This document shows positions 1 through 8,517 of a DNA stretch of 20,042 nt, piece after piece. The translations under genes were made by a program, and so were the position numbers. Where the stretch lies: positions 1 through 20,042 of the forward strand of contig CAVURW010000019.1 of the NCBI GenBank assembly GCA_963743595.1. The letters are read 5' to 3'. The first letter of the stretch is position 1. Every line of letters starts with the position of its first letter. Under the pieces are notes generated by a model, which was not told the DNA's origin, made no database searches, and was given only the letters and a program-made list of their open reading frames with translations. This stretch comes from CAVURW01 sp963743595. GTDB lineage: Bacteria; Verrucomicrobiota; Verrucomicrobiia; Methylacidiphilales; UBA1321.

Positions 1-4
1 TAGT

Positions 5-3000
5 TTAGATTTCATTTTTATTTAACCACCTAAAGCTTACGACTTTAAACCGCCGGCCAAAAGCATAATTTCCGGTAAACAGTCCGTTTTGATTCGAAAG
101 CGTGTTAGGCGTCGCCGGATTCGGGCTGTCGTAGGCATAATTACCGGGAGCCGCACCTGCTTCCGACGCGTAGACGTATTCCGGGAGACGTTGCACCGTC
201 ATTTCACACCACGATTCCGCCTGAATGGCGTGCGTGTTGGGATTCAGGGCATTACCGTAGGCGCGAATCACAAAGGTATCCGAGCGCGGCGTGATGACGG
301 GAGCAATCTGTTGGACAATATCGGGCTGGCATAACGTGCCCGGAGTGCCATTGGCAGAATTCGGAATCGTCGGGGTTTGTGTCTGAGTAAAACTGGCCGG
401 GAAAGCGGTGTAGCCGGTCGCGCCACCGGAAAACACGGTTTGGCAATTGTTATCGCCGATAGTGGCTGTTCCCTGTGAACTGGTTTGCACGGGGGAATTG
501 ATGGCGGAGGTCTTGTCGATGGCCGCTTGAAGAGCACCTGCTTTACCGAGCGCGGTGGTGGCATCGAGGCGATGATTCATAAAATCGCCCAAACTGAGGA
601 AGGGGCCTCGTTTTTGGATCTCTGCGACGAGATTCTGTGCCAGCGTTTTGATGAGTCCGCTATTTACGGAAACGATTCCGGTCCAGGGAGCATTGCCAGA
701 GTAGCTCCCGATCGAAAATGCGGAGGAGAAGTTCAGAAAAATATTGTCGTTTAACCCAAACGTGCCCACGTGCTGCACCGATTGGCTTAAAGAACCGCTG
801 GAGGTCTGAACAGCGAGTTGGTTTTTACCAGCGGTGCCACTAGAACTTCCAAGCAGCGCCTGCCAAGCCGCCACCGATGTGGAGTTCACGTTAAACGCTC
901 CGTTGACCAGTAGATTAGCGGCCGGAGTGCGCAAGTTTTGTGGCCAGGCATTTGCCAGTTGAAGATCGGTCAAATTCGGCCCATTCGAAGTGGCGGGTTT
1001 ATCGGGATTAACACTACGGTTGTAGTAGATGAGCCGGGCATTGGGGAGTGGCCGATTCGAATCGATGTAGGACTGATTAAAGGACGTGGCAGGAATCGGC
1101 CACATGGCAGCATCGACGGGTGCAACAAAGTTTGCGGGTGGCACAGTGGATAAAAAGTAGCTATCGAAGAGAACCTGATTCGCGAGGAAGTTCGAATCGA
1201 TAAACAGGTTCGGAAAATTAAATACGGTTCCGTTGGGATGACCCACCAGACTCCCGGTCTGCTGGGGCAAGGCAAAGGTGTAGTTCGCTGGAAACTCTGC
1301 GTCGTAGGAGGCTCCTACTGGGGTGAACGGGAAGTAGAGCCGACCAAACGGCGTTTTCCACGCACTGCCGCCGATGTACTTGCAAGACATGTTCCGGAAT
1401 TGGCCCATGGAGATAACCGGCTGAAACGGCAAGTCTTTCACGACGACCTGCGGTGCACCTCCGCCGAAACCCACCGCATCCGGTTGCCAGGTGCTATCTT
1501 CCACATTGGCATCGGCGGTATTGATGGAGGTCTGGACGTCTTGAACGCTGGACGATAAACCGACCAATTTCCCGGAGTTGTAGTAGTCGCGCCAATCTCC
1601 ATTAAAACCGGGATTAAACGGATTCATCGACGCCGCTCCGGAAGCGAAATAGGGCGCAGCCAGTTGAAATTGTCCGGAGACACCCATCTGAGATACTGAG
1701 GGACAATTGATTCCCGGGACACGATCAACAAATGAGGCAACCACCTTCGGCGTACCCAGGGGACCGTCTGCTGCGAGATTGCCCACGGAATCGATGAGCG
1801 TCGGCGTGCCTACCCCGGCGGTGCCCACCGTGGGAAAGGTGAGCGTTTCGGGCGCATCGGTCCAACAGGCGTTATAGGGAGCCTTGGGCCATTCCGGGTA
1901 ATTGTAGTACTGCAGCGTCATGCCGGTGCTGCCCAACTGTTGAACGCCCGTCATGTAGATGGAGTCACTGGGTCTTGCCAAGAGCGGTTGATTTAGAGTG
2001 AACTCCTCGCCTTGGAAGTATTGGGAACTTCCTCCGGTCGAGACGAGATTCTGCTGGCCGCCGTACGTGAATGTGGTGTTGAAGACCAGGAAAAAGACTT
2101 TGCCGTAAGCCCATTGTTGCGAGGAGAGGGAGAGGCTTTTACCTGGCGCGAAATACCGAATCTCACCCGGTATAAACGGTGTGATTGCATCGGTGGGATC
2201 GGCCATCAACTCCACTTGGTTGTAGATGCTCGAGCCGCCAAACGAAATGGGTGGCGTGGCCAAGCTAGAGCCTGTGGAACTGCTGCTACTCAAGGTAACA
2301 CCGGGAAAATTGACCTGAAAGGCGTTCCAGTTGCTCGTGGACTGATTTTCGTCCGAAATATCGCCGTTCAGACCCATGCTGGCGTGATTGGCTCCGGTGA
2401 CCGGGAAACTCAAAGAAACATTGAAGGGGTTGAACAAGACCAATTGCGGGGACGAGTAAAGGACCACGTCGTAGGTTCCGTATCCAGGAGGCGGTGGCGC
2501 ACCGGACGAGACCGGATTCAAAGACATGGCGACATTGTAGCTCCAACTCACGACTTGCGGGTTGACGCCGTCGATAAACAAGAGATTCCCGCCGTTCCCA
2601 CACTCCTGGTAATTCCGCGCAACCGTTTGCGGAACTGATGCGCCGAGACAGGTGCCTGCCAAGCCGGGAGGGCCTTGCGTGGGCGGAGTGTTCGGGTAGG
2701 TGGCGCAGTCCGTGGGCGAGGGAATATTGGTCTTGTACATGTTGTAATACAGGTACAGAGAATCCCAACGCATCCCATCCAGGTAGATCCAACCACCATC
2801 GAAACTCGGAACCTGACTCCCGATGCCGAACTGAGAGCAAATGGAATTGACGCTAAACACCTTCCGTTGGGGTTCGGCTGCTTGGGGATTCGGCGTGTTG
2901 TTAACCATGTCGCCAAACTGGTTGTAATAGATATTCGTGTTTTCGAATGCATTGGTGAGATCTTGCTTCAGACCGCCATTAAAATTGTCGGCAATGACGC

Positions 3001-4057
3001 CCACGCTCGAGACCGTGAAATCGGCGGAGTAGGTCGAGGCGTTCGATTGAAAATCGGACCATGTGGACCCTGTTAAATCGGCGTAGGCGAGCGATGCTAA
3101 TGAGGGCGCAATGACGGGTCCGGTGCGGAGATCGGTTGCCGTGGGTGAATTGAAGACTGGGCCCGCGCCGCCGGTGTCATTGGTGAGCGCCTGTGAAATG
3201 GAGGGCGCTTGCGAGACGAGAAAATGATCCTCAGAAGCTAGGTAACCGGGTGTGGTGCTCGGGTCGGAGCCGAGATACGGGTCGGTCACGTCTGACTTAG
3301 CCTTAACGCCCTCATCCGAGACCCAGAAAGCAAAGTTTCCAGTCTGGGTCGAAGCGCCTGAAACGGGGTTTTGAACGTTCATTGGAACGAGCGGTGCGTC
3401 GATCTCACTCACACCACTCACCTGAAGGTTCGCATTCGCTGAGGAGGTGATGTTCAGCCTTTTGGCGATTGGCACGGTTTGCACGCCTTGAGAAGCGAGT
3501 GAGGCGGTGGGGTCGGGCTGAAGCGTGGTCGCCGTGGAGGGCCACGAAACCAGCCACGTGACATTCGCGTTTTGATAAAGTGTGCTGCGATTCACCGTGC
3601 CGCCGGTGGTACTGGCATTAGCCTGTCCATTTGGAAGCGTGTCGTAATAGAGGAACGGGGTGGAATAGGGCCCGGCATAATCGTTCATCGTGTTACGCCA
3701 CACGCCGGTCCAAAACGTTTGGCCGCTGTCGGTGGACGGTTGATTGGCCGAGTATCCGCGTGTCGTCGGAACGATCGAGTTGTTGGGACTGACGATGTCG
3801 GCGCGGGCGGTGACGCGTTGGTCGGGACCAGCCGATTCTTGCAAACGCGCCAGTGCTTGGTTTGCGGCGAAGAGCGCGTTTTGCTGCGCTAGGGTCATTT
3901 GCGAACTGTTGTAGGCGCTCTGTTGCTCGATTTGGCTGACAACAGCCGCTGCGATCACCAGGATCGTGAGGAGGGAAATGACCATGATCGTCGCGATCAA
4001 AATAAAGCCCCGCTGGCCCCTTTTGTTGCGATTACCTTTTTTGGCCTCCATGAACAT
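5..4057 (-). CDS. Giant prepilin-type surface protein, resembles Verru_Chthon cassette protein A
   Basis: A 1350-residue protein with a short basic leader ending RGQRG, then FILIATIMVISLLTILVI, the hydrophobic N-terminal helix of type IV pilin-like proteins. Prepilin peptidase would cut after Gly17. Position +5 is Ala rather than the usual Glu, as in GspK/PilX-type minor pilins. The rest is a long Gly/Ser/Asn/Pro-rich exported body. Near residues 1140-1185 there is a RGPFLSLGDFMNHRL...GALQAAID segment, and near 1255-1295 RSDTFVIRAYGNAL followed by WCEMTVQRLPEYV. I recognise these as typical of the 1000-1500-residue Verru_Chthon A family, whose function is unknown. An AAAGGA lies about a dozen bases before the first ATG; a second ATG two codons later could also serve. 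Companion cassette proteins, if present, would lie beyond the left edge. A decayed paralogue sits at 5284-5639. Export and surface display are inferred. Confidence 0.8.
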   Translation of the reverse strand: MFMEAKKGNRNKRGQRGFILIATIMVISLLTILVIAAAVVSQIEQQSAYNSSQMTLAQQNALFAANQALARLQESAGPDQRVTARADIVSPNNSIVPTTRGYSANQPSTDSGQTFWTGVWRNTMNDYAGPYSTPFLYYDTLPNGQANASTTGGTVNRSTLYQNANVTWLVSWPSTATTLQPDPTASLASQGVQTVPIAKRLNITSSANANLQVSGVSEIDAPLVPMNVQNPVSGASTQTGNFAFWVSDEGVKAKSDVTDPYLGSDPSTTPGYLASEDHFLVSQAPSISQALTNDTGGAGPVFNSPTATDLRTGPVIAPSLASLAYADLTGSTWSDFQSNASTYSADFTVSSVGVIADNFNGGLKQDLTNAFENTNIYYNQFGDMVNNTPNPQAAEPQRKVFSVNSICSQFGIGSQVPSFDGGWIYLDGMRWDSLYLYYNMYKTNIPSPTDCATYPNTPPTQGPPGLAGTCLGASVPQTVARNYQECGNGGNLLFIDGVNPQVVSWSYNVAMSLNPVSSGAPPPPGYGTYDVVLYSSPQLVLFNPFNVSLSFPVTGANHASMGLNGDISDENQSTSNWNAFQVNFPGVTLSSSSSTGSSLATPPISFGGSSIYNQVELMADPTDAITPFIPGEIRYFAPGKSLSLSSQQWAYGKVFFLVFNTTFTYGGQQNLVSTGGSSQYFQGEEFTLNQPLLARPSDSIYMTGVQQLGSTGMTLQYYNYPEWPKAPYNACWTDAPETLTFPTVGTAGVGTPTLIDSVGNLAADGPLGTPKVVASFVDRVPGINCPSVSQMGVSGQFQLAAPYFASGAASMNPFNPGFNGDWRDYYNSGKLVGLSSSVQDVQTSINTADANVEDSTWQPDAVGFGGGAPQVVVKDLPFQPVISMGQFRNMSCKYIGGSAWKTPFGRLYFPFTPVGASYDAEFPANYTFALPQQTGSLVGHPNGTVFNFPNLFIDSNFLANQVLFDSYFLSTVPPANFVAPVDAAMWPIPATSFNQSYIDSNRPLPNARLIYYNRSVNPDKPATSNGPNLTDLQLANAWPQNLRTPAANLLVNGAFNVNSTSVAAWQALLGSSSGTAGKNQLAVQTSSGSLSQSVQHVGTFGLNDNIFLNFSSAFSIGSYSGNAPWTGIVSVNSGLIKTLAQNLVAEIQKRGPFLSLGDFMNHRLDATTALGKAGALQAAIDKTSAINSPVQTSSQGTATIGDNNCQTVFSGGATGYTAFPASFTQTQTPTIPNSANGTPGTLCQPDIVQQIAPVITPRSDTFVIRAYGNALNPNTHAIQAESWCEMTVQRLPEYVYASEAGAAPGNYAYDSPNPATPNTLSNQNGLFTGNYAFGRRFKVVSFRWLNKNEI

Positions 4058-4144
4058 AGAAGATACGTTTTCCTTTAACCAACTTCAACTCTTATACCCT
4101 CACCCTTTTGAGTTACCCCGTCGTCACTCAGTCGACTAAGTACG

Positions 4145-4704
4145 CTACTTCGAATCCACCGACGAAATCATCTCTTCCTTCGAACGGAAAAGGGAGGAAA
4201 ACATCGGGTTGAGCACAAAGGTGTCGCCCTCGGTTGCACAACACTACCACTTTTGACGAATCTGTTCGGCAGAATCCTTGGTGAGGTCCGGCACCAATCC
4301 GAGAGCTCGACGAGATCGTAGACTCCCCAGCTGCTGCCATGGCCCGCTTTGTTTTTGTAACTCCACATCGTCCAACTCAGCCCCTCCTGGTTGTACGCAT
4401 TGATCCCGAAATCCCAAGCCTGAGCGCTGCCAAAGAAGTTAAACTCGCCGACAAACGCAGGCACCTTCCATTGGCTTTGCATCTCGTGAATTCCTTTGAT
4501 GTCCCCGACCGTCTGTGCATCGTTATCGGCTGTGTCCTTGGCTCCAAAATGATAAAAATGGAACGAGTAGACGACGTTGCTGTAACCACACTTTTTCGGG
4601 TCATCCAAGGAATGCCAGTCCCAGCGCTCCATCGTCCCGACTATCGGCCACAGGCCGCTCGCCCGATTCATGAGCCGCAAAGATCCGGGTTTATCGATCC
4701 TCAT
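4145..4704 (-). pseudogene. Decayed C-terminal half of a GH5-type endoglucanase
   Basis: The remnant shows the second half of a GH5 (clan GH-A) barrel: NVVYSFHFYHFG, then VPAFVGEFNFFG carrying the candidate nucleophile Glu, then GLSWTMWSYKNK and SWGVYDLVEL. The N-terminal half with the NEP acid/base motif is absent, and ATG 4704 is not a real start. Near 4283 the frame shifts. The natural continuation in another frame reads LVPDLTKDSAEQIRQKW, followed by a TAG at 4244-4246 and then more protein-like sequence (EGDTFVLNPMFSS) to a stop at 4145-4147. So at least one truncation, one frameshift and one nonsense change separate it from a working enzyme. It lies upstream of the intact prepilin gene on the same strand. 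It is not obviously a copy of the GH5 gene at 13796-15928, since the residues around its motifs differ. Confidence 0.75.
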
Positions 4705-5057
4705 CAGTTTCTTGTCAGTTTACGATTTTGGCTAAACCCCTTCCACTTCAAGGAAGACGGACTATATCTCAAGGTACTCAAGCAATTGCCGCCCGTACAG
4801 GTCGCCTATCTAGGTGCAGACTCCGCCACACAGGGGATTGGCAGGGGGAAGTACGGAGGGTCACGAGCCGGAGGTCAGAGAGTAAACTTCCATTTCGAGA
4901 CACCGACCCAGCGAAGCGGTGTGATTAGTGAGGATGAACCTGATAGGGTAAGGCTGGGATGGCGGAAATGGAGGAAATGAGAACTTGTTGATAATGTCGA
5001 GTAATCTCAACCACATAGTTGTACGTCAAACGAGTTGTGCAACTAAATCCACGGTCC
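4705..5057. other. 353-bp stretch without a recognisable gene
   Basis: This lies between the GH5 remnant and the fragment ending at 5058. On the plus strand one frame stays open to 4980 and contains a passage such as EDGLYLKVLKQLPPVQVAYL, but I recognise no family in it, and much of the frame's left part is antisense to the GH5 remnant. No tRNA, long inverted repeat or clear promoter was seen. It may be debris from an insertion that removed the GH5 N-terminus. Confidence 0.4.
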
Positions 5058-5298
5058 CTACTGAACCGGCTTGAGAATCACCCGGGCCAAATTTAATGGG
5101 TTCCAGGAGGCCCCGGCTGTCGGTCCGGCTGAGATCGCGATGACCGCCGGATCTCTAAATTCGATTTGTCCCAGCGAAATCATTTGGAAGGTGTCCCAAT
5201 CGACCGTCTTGGGAATGACCGCCTTAGCATCGCCCTGCGGCGTGGAAGCGGTTAACGACGTATCGCCATTCGCAGCGGACGCCTCAATCCTCGTTTAA
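5058..5298 (-). pseudogene. C-terminal fragment of a secreted protein with a carbohydrate-binding-like tail
   Basis: One minus-strand frame encodes about 75 residues ending at TAG 5058-5060. It includes KTVDWDTFQMISLGQIEF, then AVIAISAGPTAG and NPLNLARVILKPVQ. This order (W-x-x-F-Q-x-x-x-L-G, a beta-strand pair, then an N-L-x-x-V-x-L-K-P ending) is what I associate with the small beta-sandwich at the end of many secreted bacterial glycosidases, for example some GH29-type fucosidases; the family match is inferred. There is no start codon or catalytic domain attached. It directly follows, in a different frame, the broken prepilin remnant at 5284-5639, so two unrelated genes appear to have been joined by deletion or insertion. 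Confidence 0.5.
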
Positions 5299-5639
5299 CG
5301 AGTTCCCAATACCGGTCCAGAACGTTTGGCCTGCATCGATAGCGGGATTATCCTGGCCAAATCCGTTCGAGGAAGGCCGTATTGCGCTGGTGGAACTGAG
5401 GATGTCCGTCAACCGTTGATCGCCGGCTGCCTCCTGGAGTTGGCCCAAGCGCTTGACTCGGACCAAATAGCGCATCTTGCTGTGCGATTTTGCTGGCTCT
5501 GATGACTCGCCGCACTTTGCTGCTCCATCTGGATCAGAACCATCGATGACACCAAAACGATCGTGAGCAGCGATATCACCAGGATCGAAGCGAGCAGAAT
5601 AAAACCACCCTCTTCTCGTCGTTTAGGTGTTTTTGGCAT
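5284..5639 (-). pseudogene. Frameshifted N-terminal remnant of a second prepilin-type (Verru_Chthon A-like) protein
   Basis: It starts MPKTPKRREEGG then FILLASILVISLLTIVLV, matching the intact protein's FILIATIMVISLLTILVI with the same Gly-Phe cleavage site and Ala at +5. The similarity continues only if the frame is changed twice. After SHQSQ the matching sequence SKIAQQDALFGPSQALG (intact: LAQQNALFAANQALARLQE) is in one alternative frame, and QLQEAAGDQRLTDILS...AIDAGQTFWTGIGNSLNED (intact: LQESAGPDQRV...STDSGQTFWTGV) is in another. The shifts fall near 5505 and 5450. The body of more than 1200 residues expected of this family is missing. This is clear decay of a paralogue of the gene at 5-4057, sharing its orientation; the two may once have been a tandem pair. 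Confidence 0.8.
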
Positions 5640-5961
5640 ATGGGCTTTGATTTGAACTCTACCCCGAAAAGCTTACCCGCTTACCTTGCCCATAGGTATC
5701 CCTCTTAAGAGTAAAGGCGTAATTGCCTGCAACCCCTCTTTAGGTGCTACGCTCGATCGTTTTTTAATATGCTTAATAGTTGGTTCTCCAGTCTATCTGC
5801 TAACCTTTAAAAAAGCTGACGATGGCTTGGAAGATGGCTTGAAGCTTGAAATCGGCAATGCCACCACCACTCAAACAAAGCCGTTATGTGCATTTTCTGT
5901 TCTTAAAGTATTCGAAATTACCTTTATAAAACCTCCACCCTACATTGATATTTTCCACGGA

Positions 5962-6330
5962 TCACCTAGAACCTGGGATGGAGAAAAATCCGGCGGTTGA
6001 AAAATCTGCACCGTAGCAAACTCCGTTGAGAATGGAGCAAGCGAGGCTGGTGATTAGAAGGCAGGAGAGAATTGATGGGGTAAGGGGAACAGGATTCATG
6101 GTTAACGCCGAGACGCAAGAGCATGCTACCTGATTCGGGCGAGGAAACTGTAAGCAAGTCCACAATTGCTTCGGCCAGCCAGACCCATCGTGCCAACCGA
6201 TTGGGTTGGGTAATGTTTGGGCCGACGCCGGGAACATCCCACGTGCAAAAGGCCATCCAGAGAGCCAAAAGGCAAACTTTGCGTAGCTCCAAAATTCCGA
6301 GTCGATGGGAAAGCAGAGACAGGAAGTTCA
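5962..6330 (-). pseudogene. Possible stubs of one or two secreted-protein genes
   Basis: From an ATG at 6330 (minus strand) the frame reads MNFLSLLSH..., including a hydrophobic LRKVCLLALWMAFCTW that could be a signal peptide, and then becomes unconvincing. In another frame, from ATG 6099, a 45-residue frame has a hydrophobic SILSCLLITSLACSILNG followed by VCYGADFS and stops at 5962. Both look like export signals without a mature protein. They may be the ends of decayed hydrolase genes, or chance. There is no family match and no clear ribosome binding site. Confidence 0.22.
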
Positions 6331-6490
6331 TAGCGAGGTCGTTAGGTTGTTTTAGAGATGAAGTAAATGCAAATGCACGAAGACACCCTTTTTGCATATC
6401 CATATAACTTGATTTCTGCGAGCTTAAAACTACCGGACCTCTTCGCTGGACAATCCCTGTGGTGAGTTCCGAGACCTGGCCGAGCCGAGA

Positions 6491-6513
6491 GGTATGCCTT
6501 GGCAAGGCCTACC
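6491..6513 (+). repeat. Imperfect 10-bp inverted repeat upstream of the galactanase gene
   Basis: GGTATGCCTT and AAGGCCTACC flank a GGC spacer. Nine of ten positions pair, with one T/C mismatch. It ends 38 bases before the galactanase ATG. It could be an operator or a leader hairpin; there is no T-tract, so a terminator is unlikely. Confidence 0.35.
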
Positions 6514-6551
6514 GCCCAACTTAACAATATCTTCAGAAATAGCACCGTAAG

Positions 6552-7565
6552 ATGAAACACCTTTTCTACACGTTAGTCTCGTCCATTATTCTGGTAGCAC
6601 CCCTCTTTGGAGCCGATTTCGCCAGGGGCGCGGACGTGGGTTGGCTGCCGCAAATGGAGGCGACCGGTTTCCGGTTTTACGATTCGAACGGGCAACCGGC
6701 CGATTGCCTCCAGATCCTGAAGGATCACGGAATCAATACCGTTAGACTTCGCGTTTTCGTAAATCCGTCAAATGACCGGCGCAGCGGTCACTGCAGTCGC
6801 GACGAAGTGACGGCGATGGCGGTGCGTGCGTCCAAGATGGGCTTCAGGATCATGATCGATTTTCAGTATAGCGACACATGGACCGATCCCGGCCATCAAG
6901 CGAAACCGGCCGCCTGGGTTACACATTCCTTCGAACAACTCAAACAAGACGTCTACGACCACACATTGGATGTGATGAAGGCTCTTAAAGCCCAAGGTGT
7001 TACCCCAGAGTGGGCGCAAGTGGGCAACGAGATTACCAATGGGATGCTGTGGCCGGACGGCAAACCCTCGAAGGGAAAGAACCTCGCCGATCTTATCAAC
7101 TCGGGATACCGGGCGGTGAAAGAGGTGGATCCAGAGACCAAAGTGATCGTTCATCTGGACAAAGGCAGTAGCAATGGACTCTATCGCTGGTTCTTTGATC
7201 AAATTCAAAAGAACGGAGCAAACTACGATGTTATCGGCTTGTCCTATTATCCGTCGTGGTCCGGCACCGATTATACCAAGACCATTAATGACTTAACGAA
7301 GAACCTGAACGATATGGTGACCCGCTACGGCAAGGAAGTGATGGTGGTGGAGGTCGGTGGTGACGATACCCAGGTGGACGATACGCAAGCCATGCTTACG
7401 GCGGTTTTAAAAAGCGTGCGTGCCGTTCCAGGCAACAAGGGCCTAGGAGTGGTTTACTGGGAGCCGGAGGGTGCGCGAAAATGGAGCGGGTACAGTCTTA
7501 GCTGCTGGGGCGCAGATGGCAAGCCGACGAAGGCGCTGGATTCCTTCCTGGAAATGACCAAATAA
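6552..7565 (+). CDS. Secreted GH53 endo-beta-1,4-galactanase
   Basis: A 337-residue enzyme expected to cut beta-1,4-galactan (type I arabinogalactan, pectin side chains) with retention of configuration. Residues 1-20 are a Sec signal peptide (MKHLFYTLVSSIILVAPLFG). The mature part shows GH53 hallmarks: GADVGWLPQMEATG (26-39), the INTVRLRVFVNP strand (61-72), FQYSDTWTDPGHQAKPAAW (104-122), WAQVGNEITNG with acid/base Glu160, VHLDKG at 200-205, GLSYYPSWSG (229-238), and VMVVEVGG with nucleophile Glu267. A VVYWEPEG near 300-307 closes the barrel. The length fits a single-domain GH53, with no added binding module. The start has no strong Shine-Dalgarno (only CGTAAG just before the ATG). It stands alone on the plus strand among broken genes. 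Its galacto-oligosaccharides could feed the GH59 enzyme encoded at 8518-10590; that link is inferred. Confidence 0.93.
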   Translation: MKHLFYTLVSSIILVAPLFGADFARGADVGWLPQMEATGFRFYDSNGQPADCLQILKDHGINTVRLRVFVNPSNDRRSGHCSRDEVTAMAVRASKMGFRIMIDFQYSDTWTDPGHQAKPAAWVTHSFEQLKQDVYDHTLDVMKALKAQGVTPEWAQVGNEITNGMLWPDGKPSKGKNLADLINSGYRAVKEVDPETKVIVHLDKGSSNGLYRWFFDQIQKNGANYDVIGLSYYPSWSGTDYTKTINDLTKNLNDMVTRYGKEVMVVEVGGDDTQVDDTQAMLTAVLKSVRAVPGNKGLGVVYWEPEGARKWSGYSLSCWGADGKPTKALDSFLEMTK

Positions 7566-7650
7566 AACATGCCTCACTGAGTTCGACTCGACTCGGATTC
7601 CGCTAGCACCTTCCACACACTTCATCCCCCGCTCTGAATCCCAGTGGCTT

Positions 7651-7910
7651 TCACGGCTCCTTGGCAGGTTTCTCCAACACCGCCTCCACCCCCCGCCCTC
7701 TCCAGGTCCTCTTGCTCTTTGCTGACGTCGTGCTCGCAACCATGACGCAAACGTCGGGTTCTTAATCCCCGCCCACTACGCAAAAGCTGCCCCACTCATT
7801 CCACTCTGGTCATATTCAGCCAGTAACGCCTCTCGACGTTCCTTCGGTATACGGAGTCGCCCGATTACATCCTTCTTTAATTTCTCCCCATCCCTCATGC
7901 TCGTTGTCAT
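7651..7910 (-). pseudogene. tnpA: IS66-family accessory TnpA remnant, interrupted by a stop codon
   Basis: From ATG 7910 (or 7898) the minus strand reads ...IPKERREALLAEYDQSG, then MSGAAFA, TAG, and WAGIKNPTFASWLRARRQQRARG in the same frame. The order 'RRE-LLAEYDQSGMSGAAFA-x-WAGIK-PTFASWL-RR' is the helix-turn-helix signature of the small TnpA protein of IS66-type elements. The stop at 7776-7778 falls in the middle of the motif. A further piece, VEAVLEKPAKEP, appears in another frame ending at 7651-7653, suggesting a frameshift as well. There is no TnpB, TnpC transposase or terminal repeat next to it, so the element is a dead fragment lying between two glycosidase genes. Confidence 0.75.
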
Positions 7911-8160
7911 AGACCCATCCTATCTATCGACATTCTTCCCACACAGGGGCGCTAGGTGAGACGCTTTCTGCATTAATGGGCTGTAAAGTAGTCGAACCTC
8001 TACTGTGGGAAAGGACTGGCGATAAGATTCCTAACAGGAACCACACCGTAATAAAGAAACTCTGTTTATTGGTCGAGTGGCTACTAACCATACGGTTTAT
8101 AACACTTTTCTAACGTTATGATTACTATATTTCGCGATTGAATCAGTTCATCTAGGCTAC

Positions 8161-8515
8161 TTATTGAGCTCCAAACTCCATCGTCTTCCCGGTAAATGTC
8201 TTTGGCATATCACCCTTGTCATTAATAGGCGTTGGAGCTAATTGAAAAATTGGATAATCCCCTCCAGAATATGTTCTCCATCGGTTTGAATCAGGAGGAT
8301 AAACCCGGAGTGGCCACCCGGCCCCTCACCAATGAGAATATCGATCGAAAGAGGCTGTCCAGCTTCGGCGTCAAACCACTTTCCGCACACGAGCGGTCTT
8401 TGTTCTATAGCCATGCCCACATCCTCATCAGTTCGTGCTTTTGGATCAAGAGTCTCGCCTGGCCAACTTCCATCAATGTTTCGCAGCAATAATGAACGGC
8501 CAGTTAGGCTAAGAC
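8161..8515 (-). pseudogene. C-terminal remnant of a secreted protein of unrecognised family
   Basis: The minus strand encodes SLTGRSLLLRNIDGSWPG..., then LVCGKWFDAEAGQPLSIDIL and IGEGPGGHSGFILLIQTDGE. At about 8250 the frame must change to continue as DYPIFQLAPTPINDKG and end in FTGKTMEFGAQ with TAA at 8161-8163. The passage 'G-WFDAEAGQP-x-I-x-I-L-I-GE-x-PGG' followed by 'YPIFQLAP' resembles the end of large, PA14-like exported proteins that I associate with Verrucomicrobia; this is recall, not a search. The upstream part is missing, because a stop codon lies in this frame just before the fragment, immediately at the end of the GH59 gene. It is therefore truncated and frameshifted. Confidence 0.55.
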
Positions 8516-8517
8516 CT

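Larger units (their letters stand above)
5640..6551. other. 912-bp region with no confident gene
   Basis: I see no intact gene here. On the minus strand two stretches look like signal-peptide stubs (annotated separately at 5962-6330). On the plus strand an open frame at 5686-6000 has no recognisable motif. The right end (6491-6513) holds an imperfect inverted repeat before the galactanase gene. The part next to 5640 should hold whatever promoter once drove the decayed prepilin gene, but no convincing -35/-10 pair was identified. Confidence 0.4.

Noticed and set aside
1304..1318. A perfect palindrome GTAGGAG-G-CTCCTAC
   Set aside because: It lies inside the coding sequence of the giant prepilin gene and is short enough to be chance.
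2012..2638. A 208-residue open frame on the plus strand opposite the giant prepilin gene
   Set aside because: It is antisense to a well-supported gene and has an Arg/Gly-rich shadow composition with no recognisable motif.
4339..4980. A 213-residue plus-strand open frame
   Set aside because: Its first half is antisense to the GH5 remnant, which has clear family motifs. The second half matches nothing I know, so I list the region only as unexplained.
5686..6000. A 104-residue plus-strand open frame
   Set aside because: No start signal, family motif or neighbouring partner; its composition gives no support.
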